Below are positions 18,167-26,655 of a stretch of DNA of 58,248 nucleotides, in pieces. Origin of the DNA: Chitinophagaceae bacterium (GTDB lineage Bacteria > Bacteroidota > Bacteroidia > Chitinophagales > Chitinophagaceae). The notes under the pieces were generated by a model. That model was not told the DNA's origin. It worked only from the letters and a program-made list of their open reading frames with translations, and did no database searches. The position numbers were made by a program, and so were the translations under genes. Positions within the stretch are counted from its first letter, which is position 1; the number at the start of each line of letters is the position of its first letter. The DNA lies in the NCBI GenBank assembly GCA_024643645.1, contig JAHEMN010000005.1, positions 1 to 58,248 of the forward strand. The letters run 5' to 3'.

Positions 18167-19457
18167 AAAGTTTGAACTTATTATTTAAAGATACATCAGC
18201 GCCAAGTTTTTCCAAATCATTATAAAAATCAGGATAGGATTTTTTAACTGCTCCCGCCTCATCAATAATCGTTTCTCCTTCCGCTTTTAAAGCTGCCACC
18301 GCACAAGCCATCGCAATTCTGTGATCATGTCTTGAATGTACAGTTGCTCCTTTTACACCTTCGCCACCATGAATTATCATTTCATCATCTTTCAATTCAA
18401 TCCTCACTCCCATTTTACCAAATTCTTCCTGCAATGTAATTGCCCTGTTACTTTCTTTATGAGTTAGCCGGGTAACCCCTTTAATAGTAGATACACCATT
18501 ACAATAAGCAGCTAATGTAACCAATGGAGGGAATAGATCCGGACAATCAGTTGCATCAAAATAAAAAGAGGACATCAGTGCCGGATGGATCTTTATACCT
18601 TTTGCTTCAACAGCAATTGCTGCATTCGCAGCCATCAACGCATCGATAATCTTTTTATCAGCCTGTGTTGACGTTAGATCTAAACCTCTTATAGTAATTG
18701 GCCCCGCAATTGCTCCAGCCACTAATAAAAATGCACCGCCACTCCAATCACCTTCAATAGTGTAATGAACAGATGTGTGAGTTGATTCTAAAACAGGTTC
18801 TGCACTAAAAAAAAATTCCTCATAGTTTTTATTTTCCGGTACTTTAAACCCAAACTTACTCATCACATCCAATGTAAGATCTATATAAGGTTTGCTTTTC
18901 AGGCCTTTCACTTTTATACTTAGATCTTTTGCATCTGCAGCAGCATATGCCAATAATAATCCAGTTAAAAACTGTGAGCTTAATGATCCATCGATTTCAA
19001 TATTTGCCGGAACTAAAGGGCCCTGAATCTCAATTGGCAGTTTACCCTCATTTGTTTTCACTTTTATATTCAAACCGGGTAAAATCTCATCAAAAAAATT
19101 CATAGGCCTGGTCAACAAGCTGCCAGATCCACTAATAGTAATTCTTTTATCACTTAATGCTACAAGTGGTGTAAACATTCTAATCCCTAATCCGCTTTCC
19201 CCACAATTAATTTCTGTTGAACCAGGATTTACTCCTGTACTGTTTATTAAAAGATCATCTCCCCTTTTTTCAATTTTTGCCCCAAGCTTTTGTATTATTT
19301 CTAATGCCGCCAGATCATCATTTGAATGTCCGGGATTATAAATAGACGTTTCACCTGTGTTTAATAAAGCCGCTGCAAGAGCCCTTTGCATGGAACTTTT
19401 TGAAGCAGGAGCTTTAATGCTACCTTTTAATTGAGATGGACGAATAGTAACTTTCAT
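18159..19457 (-). CDS. aroA: 3-phosphoshikimate 1-carboxyvinyltransferase (EPSP synthase)
   Basis: The 432-residue enzyme joins phosphoenolpyruvate and shikimate-3-phosphate. Seen are KGSIKAPASKSSMQRALAAA near residues 10-29, NCGESGLGIRMF, the SSQFLTGLLLA segment, the LTHKESNRA segment and DHRIAMACAVAAL near the C terminus. Length is normal. The start lies one base after the aroB stop, consistent with coupled translation. Confidence 0.97.
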   Translation of the reverse strand: MKVTIRPSQLKGSIKAPASKSSMQRALAAALLNTGETSIYNPGHSNDDLAALEIIQKLGAKIEKRGDDLLINSTGVNPGSTEINCGESGLGIRMFTPLVALSDKRITISGSGSLLTRPMNFFDEILPGLNIKVKTNEGKLPIEIQGPLVPANIEIDGSLSSQFLTGLLLAYAAADAKDLSIKVKGLKSKPYIDLTLDVMSKFGFKVPENKNYEEFFFSAEPVLESTHTSVHYTIEGDWSGGAFLLVAGAIAGPITIRGLDLTSTQADKKIIDALMAANAAIAVEAKGIKIHPALMSSFYFDATDCPDLFPPLVTLAAYCNGVSTIKGVTRLTHKESNRAITLQEEFGKMGVRIELKDDEMIIHGGEGVKGATVHSRHDHRIAMACAVAALKAEGETIIDEAGAVKKSYPDFYNDLEKLGADVSLNNKFKLYE

Positions 19458-19458
19458 T

Positions 19459-20478
19459 TTACAAATCCTGAATGACTTTATCTAATTGTTTTAATGAAAT
19501 TGATTTAACAATTCCTTTTCCGATTTTTTTCAATAAAACATAATTCATATCGCTTTTCTCTCGCTTCTTATCCATCTTTAAAACATTAAAAACTTTTTGC
19601 TTATCGAAAGCTGCATAAGTAGGTAAGTTGTATTTTTCCAATAAACTGATAACTCTTTCTGTTTCTCTGAACCCAACCAAATGCTCTGAGATATGACAGG
19701 CATACGTCATACCAATTGAAATGGCCTGACCATGCGATAATTCATATTGATTTTCTAATGCATGACCCAGTGTATGTCCAAAATTCAACAATCTCCTTTC
19801 GTCTTTTTCAAACTCATCCTTTTGGACCACTTTCATTTTAAGCAAAGCATTTTGTTGTACCAGTTCACAAATTGATATTTTTCTTCCCTGGTATTTTTTC
19901 AATGTGTTGTTTTCGAGAGACTCAAACATTTTTAAATCCTTGATGCAGGCATGCTTGATAATTTCTGCAAATCCATTTTCCCATTCAATTTGAGGCAATG
20001 AATTCAGAAAAACCATATCGTGTAAAATAAAGGACGGCTGCATAATAACACCAACCATATTTTTATAAACTCCTACATCAATTCCATTTTTACCACCGAT
20101 AGAAGCATCTACTAATCCTAAAACTGAAGTTGGTATAAATCCAAATCGCAACCCACGCATATATATGGAAGCTACAAAACCGGTTATGTCTGTTACAACT
20201 CCGCCACCGACACCAACTAATGTTGTTTTACGGTCAACTTGCATTTCAATTAACTGCTCAACAATAGCATCTACTGTAGCTTGTATCTTAAAATCTTCTC
20301 CCGGCTTTAATACTATTGTATCCCAACCCTTAAATCTTTTAGTATGTGCTTTATAGATATTTTCATCAGTGATCAAGACAGCAGACTTTGTATCAGTTAC
20401 CTTTTTTAGATGACTGATACCATGAGCCAGATAAATATCTGTTGAAGAATTAGTGAAATTAAAAGTTTGCTTTTTCAT
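19459..20478 (-). CDS. aroB: 3-dehydroquinate synthase
   Basis: The 339-residue NAD-dependent enzyme performs the second shikimate step. It shows the glycine-rich LVGVGGGVVTDITGFVASIY segment, NGIDVGVYKNMVGVI, and the metal-ligand segment RLLNFGHTLGHALEN followed by LSHGQAISIGM. I chose the ATG at 20478 (MKKQTFNF); another in-frame ATG at 20493 would add five residues and cannot be excluded. It is about 100 bases downstream of the DAHP synthase fusion gene. Confidence 0.95.
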   Translation of the reverse strand: MKKQTFNFTNSSTDIYLAHGISHLKKVTDTKSAVLITDENIYKAHTKRFKGWDTIVLKPGEDFKIQATVDAIVEQLIEMQVDRKTTLVGVGGGVVTDITGFVASIYMRGLRFGFIPTSVLGLVDASIGGKNGIDVGVYKNMVGVIMQPSFILHDMVFLNSLPQIEWENGFAEIIKHACIKDLKMFESLENNTLKKYQGRKISICELVQQNALLKMKVVQKDEFEKDERRLLNFGHTLGHALENQYELSHGQAISIGMTYACHISEHLVGFRETERVISLLEKYNLPTYAAFDKQKVFNVLKMDKKREKSDMNYVLLKKIGKGIVKSISLKQLDKVIQDL

Positions 20479-20591
20479 TATACCACAACCCATAATGGGA
20501 AGATTTTATTTTTTTGCTTTCTGATTTCTTTATATCATATAATATTTTCATTCAAAGAAAAATATTGCACCGTTCACATTTACAATGTCCT

Positions 20592-21677
20592 TTAACTATC
20601 CAAAATCTTCTTTTGATGATTGATACTTTCCATATGTACCGCATCAAAATATTTTGTAATGAACTCTTTGCTCAATCCAATCTTTTCACCTTTTGCACTG
20701 GCCCTTTCGATGATCTCATTCCAGCGATTGGTTTGCAATATGGTAATATTATTTTCCTTTTTGAACTTACCGATCTGTTCAGCAATTTTCATTCGCTGAC
20801 TTAATACCTGCATTAATTCATCATCAAGATGATTGATCTGTTGCCGTAATTTTTCCAATGCAGCATGATACTCTTCAGAATTAACATCTTCTTTTCTCCA
20901 GATGATCATTTCAAGCATTTCATTTAATACCTCCGGAGTTACTTGCTGCTTAGCATCACTCCATGCATTATCAGGATCTATATGACTTTCAATCATCAAA
21001 CCATCATAATCAAGATCTATAGCTTTTTGCATTACTTCCAATAATATATCTCTACGGCCGCAAATATGTGAAGGGTCGTTTATCAATAACATCTCCGGAT
21101 GTTTCAACTTCATATCAATTGCAAGATGCCACATAGGAGCATTTCTATATTCTGTATTTCCGTAAGAACTAAAGCCCCGGTGAATAAGACCAATATCTTT
21201 AACACCTGCCCTTGCAACTCTTTCAACAGCACCACTCCATAATTCAAGATCAGGATTGATAGGATTCTTAATTAAAACAGGAACATCAACACCCCGTAAA
21301 GCATCAGCAATTTCCTGTACACTAAATGGATTTACTGTTGTTCTTGCACCTATCCATAATACATCAACATCAAAAGTTAGTGCATCCTGAACTTGTTTAC
21401 CGGTAGCAACCTCAACAGTTGTAGGCAACCCTGTTAACTTTTTTGCCTGCTGTAACCATGGCAACCCTTTGGCACCAATACCTTCAAACATACCAGGCTT
21501 AGTTCTTGGTTTCCATATACCTGCTCTCAGCATATTTATTTTACCGGTTGCAGCTAAGCGTTGTGCTGTTGCCAATACCTGTTCTTCCGTTTCTGCACTG
21601 CAAGGGCCGCTGATGATTAGCGGACGTTTTTTCCAGACGGATTGTATTGTTTCGTTTGATTGTTCTGTTGCTTGCAT
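20592..21677 (-). CDS. bifunctional DAHP synthase / chorismate mutase
   Basis: The 361-residue protein joins two enzymes of aromatic synthesis. Residues about 1-255 form the beta-type DAHP synthase barrel (ISGPCSAETEEQV, RAGIWKPRTKPGMFEGIGAK, LINDPSHICGRRDIL), the committed step from PEP and erythrose-4-phosphate. Residues about 265-361 are an AroQ-type chorismate mutase (EKLRQQINHLDDELMQVLSQ, RMKIAEQIGKFK). In such fusions prephenate or chorismate binding to the mutase domain often inhibits the synthase; that is family knowledge, not seen here. It lies between tyrA and aroB. Confidence 0.95.
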   Translation of the reverse strand: MQATEQSNETIQSVWKKRPLIISGPCSAETEEQVLATAQRLAATGKINMLRAGIWKPRTKPGMFEGIGAKGLPWLQQAKKLTGLPTTVEVATGKQVQDALTFDVDVLWIGARTTVNPFSVQEIADALRGVDVPVLIKNPINPDLELWSGAVERVARAGVKDIGLIHRGFSSYGNTEYRNAPMWHLAIDMKLKHPEMLLINDPSHICGRRDILLEVMQKAIDLDYDGLMIESHIDPDNAWSDAKQQVTPEVLNEMLEMIIWRKEDVNSEEYHAALEKLRQQINHLDDELMQVLSQRMKIAEQIGKFKKENNITILQTNRWNEIIERASAKGEKIGLSKEFITKYFDAVHMESINHQKKILDS

Positions 21678-21785
21678 TTTACAAATTTAAATTATTAAAC
21701 CATCGATAAAATTCATTATAAATCTTCTTTAACATCTCACTCCTGTCATTATTTGGGATCATGTTCATGAGTAAAATGTATTTTA

Positions 21786-22634
21786 CTATTTTAATATCTT
21801 TCTTATCTTATTCGCTTCTTCAATCAATCTTAACAAATATTCATTATCATTTTTTTCAATACTTTCTTTGAACCTGGTTAACTGAGAAATATGTTCTTTC
21901 AAAACATCCAGCACATTTTCTTTATTCTGCATAAATATCGGCACCCACATGGCCGGATTACTTTTTGCCAATCGAACGGTACTTTCAAAACCGGCAGAAG
22001 CCAATTCGAAAATTGCCTGCTGCTCTTTTTCCTTCTCCAATACTGTATTTGCTAATGCAAATGAAGTAATATGAGAAATATGGCTTACATATGCTGCATG
22101 CAGATCATGTGCCTTCGCCTCCATTTCCAATAAATGCATCCCAATTTTTTTATACATGGCCTTTACCCATTCTAAAGCATCAGCATCACTTTCCTCCGGA
22201 TTACAAATAATTACAGCCTTATTTTCAAAGGCACCTTTTACAGCGGCTTCCGGTCCGCTATACTCAGTACCCCACATAGGATGTGTAGCTACAAATCGGC
22301 CTCTTTTCGGATGTGTTTTGATCGCATTAATTGATTGCAATTTTGTAGAACCCAGATCAATTACAATCTGATCTTTTATTTTATTCAATATTGCCGGTAA
22401 CAATTCAACTACAATATCCACAGGAATTGCTAGAAAAATAATGTCTGATTGATTGATAGCCTCATCCAATGAAACTACTTCATCAACCAATTCAAGTTCT
22501 ACAGCTTTTTTTGCATGAACAGGATTGACATCCACACCAATCAGTTTTGACGATATTTTTTTTTCATGTAACTGAATGGCTAATGATCCCCCGATCAAAC
22601 CAACACCTACAATTGCTATCCGTTTTCTTTCCAT
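21786..22634 (-). CDS. tyrA: prephenate dehydrogenase
   Basis: The 282-residue enzyme makes 4-hydroxyphenylpyruvate for tyrosine. The NAD-binding motif GVGLIGGS is at residues 10-17, and the substrate-site segment THPMWGTEYSGPEAA and the YVSHISHITSFAL helix are typical of TyrA. There is no C-terminal ACT domain. It starts three bases after the aminotransferase stop and is followed by a 108-base gap before the DAHP synthase gene, in which I saw only a weak -7-like sequence at 21682-21689. Confidence 0.94.
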   Translation of the reverse strand: MERKRIAIVGVGLIGGSLAIQLHEKKISSKLIGVDVNPVHAKKAVELELVDEVVSLDEAINQSDIIFLAIPVDIVVELLPAILNKIKDQIVIDLGSTKLQSINAIKTHPKRGRFVATHPMWGTEYSGPEAAVKGAFENKAVIICNPEESDADALEWVKAMYKKIGMHLLEMEAKAHDLHAAYVSHISHITSFALANTVLEKEKEQQAIFELASAGFESTVRLAKSNPAMWVPIFMQNKENVLDVLKEHISQLTRFKESIEKNDNEYLLRLIEEANKIRKILK

Positions 22635-22637
22635 TAA

Positions 22638-23786
22638 TTATTTTTTAATTCGTTGTATCGCTTCTAGTATTCTTTCTTCTGTTGAGCACAAACTGATTCT
22701 AATATACTTTTTGCCTTGATTTCCAAAAATTCCACCGGGAGTAATAAATACATCAGACTCATATAAAACTTCATCACTCAATTGATATGAGTCTTTATAT
22801 CCTTTTGGAATTCCCGCCCATACAAACAAACCTGCCTGATCCTTAGAGAAACTACATCCCAATAGTTCTAACAATTCAAAAACTTTTTCTCTTCTATATC
22901 TATAAACCTTATTTAAAGAATCATACCAATCTTTACCTAATGTCAATGCCTTTGCGGCAGCTAACTGGACCGGTAAAAACATACCACTATCCATATTACT
23001 TTTAAATCGCAATACATCCGCTATTCGTTCTTTTGCTCCACATAAAACACCAACCCTCCAACCAGCCATATTATGACTTTTGCTTAATGAATTCAGCTCA
23101 AGCACATAATCTTTTGCTCCATCAATTTCCAATATACTTTTAGGCTCATTATTAAGAATAAATGAATACGGATTATCATGAACTATAAGAATATCATGCT
23201 TCTTCGCAAATTTTATAAGATCAATAAACAATTCTTTTGAAGGCAGCTTACCTGTTGGCATTTGCGGATAGTTTACAAACATCAGCTTTACTTTCTTAAG
23301 CTTTGTCTTTTCCAAACTCTTAAAATCCGGTTCGTAATTATTTTTTTCATTTAATTTATAGTCGACACAAACTCCACCCGCAAGTTTTACAGCACTACTG
23401 TAAGTAGGGTAACCCGGGTCAGGCACTAAAACTTTGTCACCATTATTCAGGTAGGTCATACAAATATGCATGATACCTTCCTTACTTCCCATCAATGGCA
23501 ATATTTCATTATCAGCATCTAACAATACATTATACGCTTCTTTATACCACTCACTTATTGCTTTTCTCAATATCGGAGATCCTTTATAAGATTGATATGC
23601 ATGAACAGACGGCCTGACACTTTCTTCCTGTAATATTTTTATTACATCCGGATGAGGAGGAAGATCGGGGCTGCCTATTCCAAGATTAATAATATCCTTG
23701 CCTGAATTTCTAAGCTGCTCTATTTCTCTCAATTTATGAGAAAAATAATATTCGCCAATCCCTTTTAATCTTTTACTTGTCTTCAT
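22638..23786 (-). CDS. class I/II pyridoxal-phosphate aminotransferase, probably aromatic
   Basis: The 382-residue protein belongs to fold type I aminotransferases: NYPQMPTGK near residues 172-180, VHDNPYSFI with Asp204, and the PLP lysine in SLSKSHNMAGWRVG (Lys236). By sequence it resembles the AspC/alanine/LL-DAP-like group. Its position between pheA and tyrA strongly suggests it transaminates phenylpyruvate and 4-hydroxyphenylpyruvate, but that is inferred from context. The ATG at 23786 follows a good ribosome site (AAGGA); the longer in-frame start at 23804 is a TTG. Confidence 0.9.
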   Translation of the reverse strand: MKTSKRLKGIGEYYFSHKLREIEQLRNSGKDIINLGIGSPDLPPHPDVIKILQEESVRPSVHAYQSYKGSPILRKAISEWYKEAYNVLLDADNEILPLMGSKEGIMHICMTYLNNGDKVLVPDPGYPTYSSAVKLAGGVCVDYKLNEKNNYEPDFKSLEKTKLKKVKLMFVNYPQMPTGKLPSKELFIDLIKFAKKHDILIVHDNPYSFILNNEPKSILEIDGAKDYVLELNSLSKSHNMAGWRVGVLCGAKERIADVLRFKSNMDSGMFLPVQLAAAKALTLGKDWYDSLNKVYRYRREKVFELLELLGCSFSKDQAGLFVWAGIPKGYKDSYQLSDEVLYESDVFITPGGIFGNQGKKYIRISLCSTEERILEAIQRIKK

Positions 23787-23807
23787 GATTTCCTTATTAA
23801 ACAACTA

Positions 23808-24632
23808 TTATTTCCATATCCCTTTTTTATATACACCATAAATTCTAAGCTCTGTTGTTAGTTTTTTTATTTGATCAATCACTTTATAAAACTGCTCTAT
23901 TGAATTAAATTCCATATCCGCATGAAAACTATATTTGAATTCACTCCCGGGAATTGGAAAACTTTGTAGTTTACTTAAATTGATATCAGAATCTGCAATT
24001 TTTGTCAATACTTTAGCGAGGCTTCCCTTTGAATGGTCTGTATGAAAATTTAATGAAGCCTTATTTGAATTTTCAATAGCATCCACATCATCATTTCTCT
24101 GTAAGATCAAAAACCTTGTATAATTATTCTTTAAAGTATGAATATCTGCTGCAATAATTTTCAGATCATATAAGTCAGCTGCCAGTTTACTGGCAATAGC
24201 TGCCAAATGTTTGCTTTTGTATTGATGAATATGTTTTGCACTTAAAGCTGTATCATCTGTTTCTACCAGTTTCCATTTATATTTATCTAAATAATCATAA
24301 CATTGTTGCAATGCCATTGAATGGGAATGAACTTCTTTGATATCTTCCAGTTCTACATCATGATTTACTAATAAGTTTTGTTTGATGTGCAGATAAACTT
24401 CTCCGGTTATTTTCAGATCACTTTTTTTAAGCAGATTATAATTAGGTAAAATACTTCCAGCAATTGAATTCTCTATTGCCATTACTCCGGCATCAGTTTC
24501 TTTTTCATCAGTAACAGAACTTATTACTTCTTTAAAAGTATTGCATGGTACAACCGAAACATCTTTACCAAAGAACAATTCTGTGGCAACCTGATGGAAT
24601 GACCCCTCATATCCTTGTATTGCTATATTCAT
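23808..24632 (-). CDS. pheA: prephenate dehydratase
   Basis: The 274-residue enzyme converts prephenate to phenylpyruvate. The catalytic TRF motif is at residues 172-174 (NNYTRFLIL) and the ENSIAGSILPNYNLL segment near 54-68 is typical. Residues about 191-270 form an ACT domain that in relatives binds phenylalanine; the usual ESRP motif is here LQSFP, so feedback binding may differ. It is the first structural gene of the aromatic operon and is preceded by the Phe/Tyr-rich leader ORF and a strong hairpin. Confidence 0.95.
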   Translation of the reverse strand: MNIAIQGYEGSFHQVATELFFGKDVSVVPCNTFKEVISSVTDEKETDAGVMAIENSIAGSILPNYNLLKKSDLKITGEVYLHIKQNLLVNHDVELEDIKEVHSHSMALQQCYDYLDKYKWKLVETDDTALSAKHIHQYKSKHLAAIASKLAADLYDLKIIAADIHTLKNNYTRFLILQRNDDVDAIENSNKASLNFHTDHSKGSLAKVLTKIADSDINLSKLQSFPIPGSEFKYSFHADMEFNSIEQFYKVIDQIKKLTTELRIYGVYKKGIWK

Positions 24633-24647
24633 ATTTGTTATTATAAC

Positions 24648-24678
24648 AGAAATCCCGGCCAGTTTGGCCGGGATTTCT
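24648..24678 (-). terminator. GC-rich hairpin in pheA leader, putative attenuator
   Basis: A perfect 14-bp stem with arms 24665-24678 and 24648-24661 (AGAAATCCCGGCCA) and a 3-base loop. On the minus strand the stem ends ATTTCT and continues GTTATAATAAC, so the T-tract is short and partly inside the stem. It ends 15 bases before the pheA ATG. It could act as transcription attenuator, translation block, or end for the upstream helicase transcript. An upstream segment, GCCGGG at 24729-24724, is complementary to CCCGGC in its first arm (24672-24667). Confidence 0.8.
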
Positions 24679-24698
24679 TATGTTGATTTTTAGTTGTA

Positions 24699-24788
24699 TT
24701 AATTTGTTTTCAACAAAAGCATGCCCGGCTTCTTTTGATAAAAGAAGTAAGTAAAATAAAAACTAAAATATAACCTGGTTGCTTTCAT
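24699..24788 (-). CDS. Phe/Tyr-rich leader peptide of the aromatic operon
   Basis: A 29-codon ORF from ATG at 24788-24786 to TAA at 24701-24699. Residues 7-17 read YFSFYFTYFFY: five Phe and four Tyr in eleven codons. Within it an 8-bp stem forms (24747-24740 with 24736-24729, CTTCTTTT / AAAAGAAG), covering the last aromatic codons, and the codons just after carry GCCGGG, which can pair with the terminator arm downstream. A consensus promoter lies directly upstream and the terminator-like hairpin begins 20 bases downstream. The layout matches amino acid attenuation leaders such as pheL, though those are best known in Proteobacteria. AT-rich DNA favours Phe and Tyr codons, so conservation must be checked. 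Confidence 0.75.
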   Translation of the reverse strand: MKATRLYFSFYFTYFFYQKKPGMLLLKTN

Positions 24789-24795
24789 TAGATTC

Positions 24796-24826
24796 CAAAT
24801 ATAACTTTCTTGTTTTGCATTTCAAA
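24796..24826 (-). promoter_or_regulatory. promoter of the aromatic operon
   Basis: TTTG (24826-24823), a 19-base spacer and TATATTTG (24803-24796) on the minus strand match both halves of the Bacteroidota promoter exactly. It starts 12 bases after the helicase stop. Transcription should begin near 24792, only a few bases before the leader ORF's ATG, so the leader peptide would be translated from an almost leaderless end. Confidence 0.85.
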
Positions 24827-24837
24827 CCTTTTCGGAT

Positions 24838-26520
24838 TTATTTTCTTCGGCCACCGCCAGAATCTGCATCATTCATTCTTATTTTTCGTCCCCTGTAGTT
24901 CTTTCCATCAATAGCACTGATCATTTTTTTGCCTGCTGCAGGTTCAATTTCAATCCAGCTTGTCATTTCCTTCATATCGATTTTTCCTAAAACTTCTTTT
25001 TTCAGATCACTCATATCCAGGATAAACTGCAAAAAGCTTGCTTTATAAAATCCATCTTTAGTTCCAAGGTTTACAAACAAACGCTGATAACCACTGCCAC
25101 CACTAAATTTCCTGCCTTTTGTATCTCTGTCTCTTTCTCTAGAAGATGGTTGTCTGTCACTCCTTTCATTTCTTCTATCACTTTTTCTTTCTTCTCTGAT
25201 ATTCAAATCAGGAGCATTTTCATAATATTTCAGGAATCGGTCAAATTCAAGTGCGGCAACTCTCTGCAAGATCTCTTCCTTATCCACTTCAGCAAACTTT
25301 TCCTTCAAAGTAGGTAAATAAGCTTCGTATTCCCCATGACTGATATCCGCATTTAACATCTTATCAATAAAATGGAAAAATTGCTTTCGGCAAACATCCT
25401 TACCGGTAGGAATATCCATTCTATGCGCCTTAGTATTTATTATTCGTTCTATTTGACGAAGACGGTAAGTTTCTTTTGGCGTAACGATAGAAACTGATAC
25501 CCCACTTTTTCCTGCTCTGCCCGTACGACCACTTCTATGCGTATAAACTTCAACATCATCAGGTAATTCATAATTGATAACATGGGTAATTCCAGTAACA
25601 TCAATTCCCCTAGCTGCAACATCGGTCGCAATCAATAATTGAATGCTTTTATCCCGGAAAAGACCCATTACTTTATCTCTTTGCTGTTGTGTCAGATCAC
25701 CATGTATAGCATCAATATCATAACCTTCTCTTGTAAGTCTTTCAGCAATATCCTGTGTATCAGCTTTTGTTCTGGCAAATACAATTCCATAGATCCCCGG
25801 ATTGAAATCAATGATCCTTTTTAATACTTCATACCTGTTATGGTGTTGAGTAGCATAATATTGGTGGTCAATTGTAGCAGCACTGGCATTAGTCTTGCCA
25901 ATAGTGATCTCAAATGGCTTATCCATGTACTTCTTACTTACCTGACGAATTCCGGTAGGCATAGTAGCGCTGAACAACCATATACTTTGCCGATTCGGAG
26001 TGTTTTTAAGAATAAACTCAATATCCTCTTTAAATCCCATATTCAACATTTCATCAGCTTCATCTAAAACAACATAATGAATCTGCTCAAGATTAATCGC
26101 TTTTCTTTCAATCAGATCAATCAATCGTCCGGGTGTTGCTACTACTATATGAGTACCTCTTCTTAAATCTCTTATCTGCATTGATATAGATGTACCACCA
26201 TATACTGCAGTAACAGAAATATTCTCTTTTTTGCCTTTAAAAGTTGATAGATCGTTAGTTATTTGCAAACACAATTCCCTGGTAGGGCACACTATTAATG
26301 CCTGAGGGAAACGATCTCCTTTATTTATTAATTGAAGAAGAGGCAAGCCAAAAGCTGCTGTTTTGCCTGTTCCGGTCTGTGCCAGACCTATAAAATCTTT
26401 GGTTCCCTGTAATAGCACAGGTATTGCTTTTTCCTGGATGGGAGTTGGTTCTATAAAGCCTAACTCCTTAATGGATTGAAGTAAACTTTCTTCAATTCCT
26501 AATGATTCAAATGTGGACAC
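24838..26520 (-). CDS. DEAD-box RNA helicase, DeaD/CsdA-like
   Basis: The 560-residue protein has helicase domain 1 with the Q motif PTPIQ, Walker A AQTGTGKT (residues 47-54), DEAD (153-156) and SAT (184-186), and domain 2 ending in HRSGRTGRAG. After a charged Arg-rich linker near residues 440-470 comes a DbpA-type RNA-binding domain (about 475-550) and a GGGRRK tail. It probably remodels rRNA or structured mRNA. Translation starts at a GTG (26520-26518). It is transcribed toward the aromatic operon but has its own promoter. Confidence 0.95.
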   Translation of the reverse strand: MSTFESLGIEESLLQSIKELGFIEPTPIQEKAIPVLLQGTKDFIGLAQTGTGKTAAFGLPLLQLINKGDRFPQALIVCPTRELCLQITNDLSTFKGKKENISVTAVYGGTSISMQIRDLRRGTHIVVATPGRLIDLIERKAINLEQIHYVVLDEADEMLNMGFKEDIEFILKNTPNRQSIWLFSATMPTGIRQVSKKYMDKPFEITIGKTNASAATIDHQYYATQHHNRYEVLKRIIDFNPGIYGIVFARTKADTQDIAERLTREGYDIDAIHGDLTQQQRDKVMGLFRDKSIQLLIATDVAARGIDVTGITHVINYELPDDVEVYTHRSGRTGRAGKSGVSVSIVTPKETYRLRQIERIINTKAHRMDIPTGKDVCRKQFFHFIDKMLNADISHGEYEAYLPTLKEKFAEVDKEEILQRVAALEFDRFLKYYENAPDLNIREERKSDRRNERSDRQPSSRERDRDTKGRKFSGGSGYQRLFVNLGTKDGFYKASFLQFILDMSDLKKEVLGKIDMKEMTSWIEIEPAAGKKMISAIDGKNYRGRKIRMNDADSGGGRRK

Positions 26521-26543
26521 TGATATATAATTTGATAAGTCGG

Positions 26544-26575
26544 CAAAGGTAGCCTTAAATAAGAGGACAGTCGAA
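26544..26575 (-). promoter_or_regulatory. promoter of the DEAD-box helicase gene
   Basis: TACCTTTG (26551-26544) on the minus strand is a full -7 match, with TTCG (26575-26572) at a 20-base spacing matching three of four -33 bases. The leader would be about 20 bases. Confidence 0.7.
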
Positions 26576-26604
26576 TGAATTTTTGAGTAGTTTGTATATA
26601 AATT

Positions 26605-26630
26605 AAAAGACCTTCCCTACTGGGAAGGCC
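26605..26630 (-). terminator. terminator of the small lipoprotein gene
   Basis: Arms 26609-26617 and 26622-26630 (GACCTTCCC / GGGAAGGCC) pair with one weak position around a 4-base loop, and on the minus strand run into TCTTTTAATTT. It lies 25 bases after the lipoprotein stop. Confidence 0.82.
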
Positions 26631-26655
26631 TAATAATATTGCTTGCCTAAAACTC

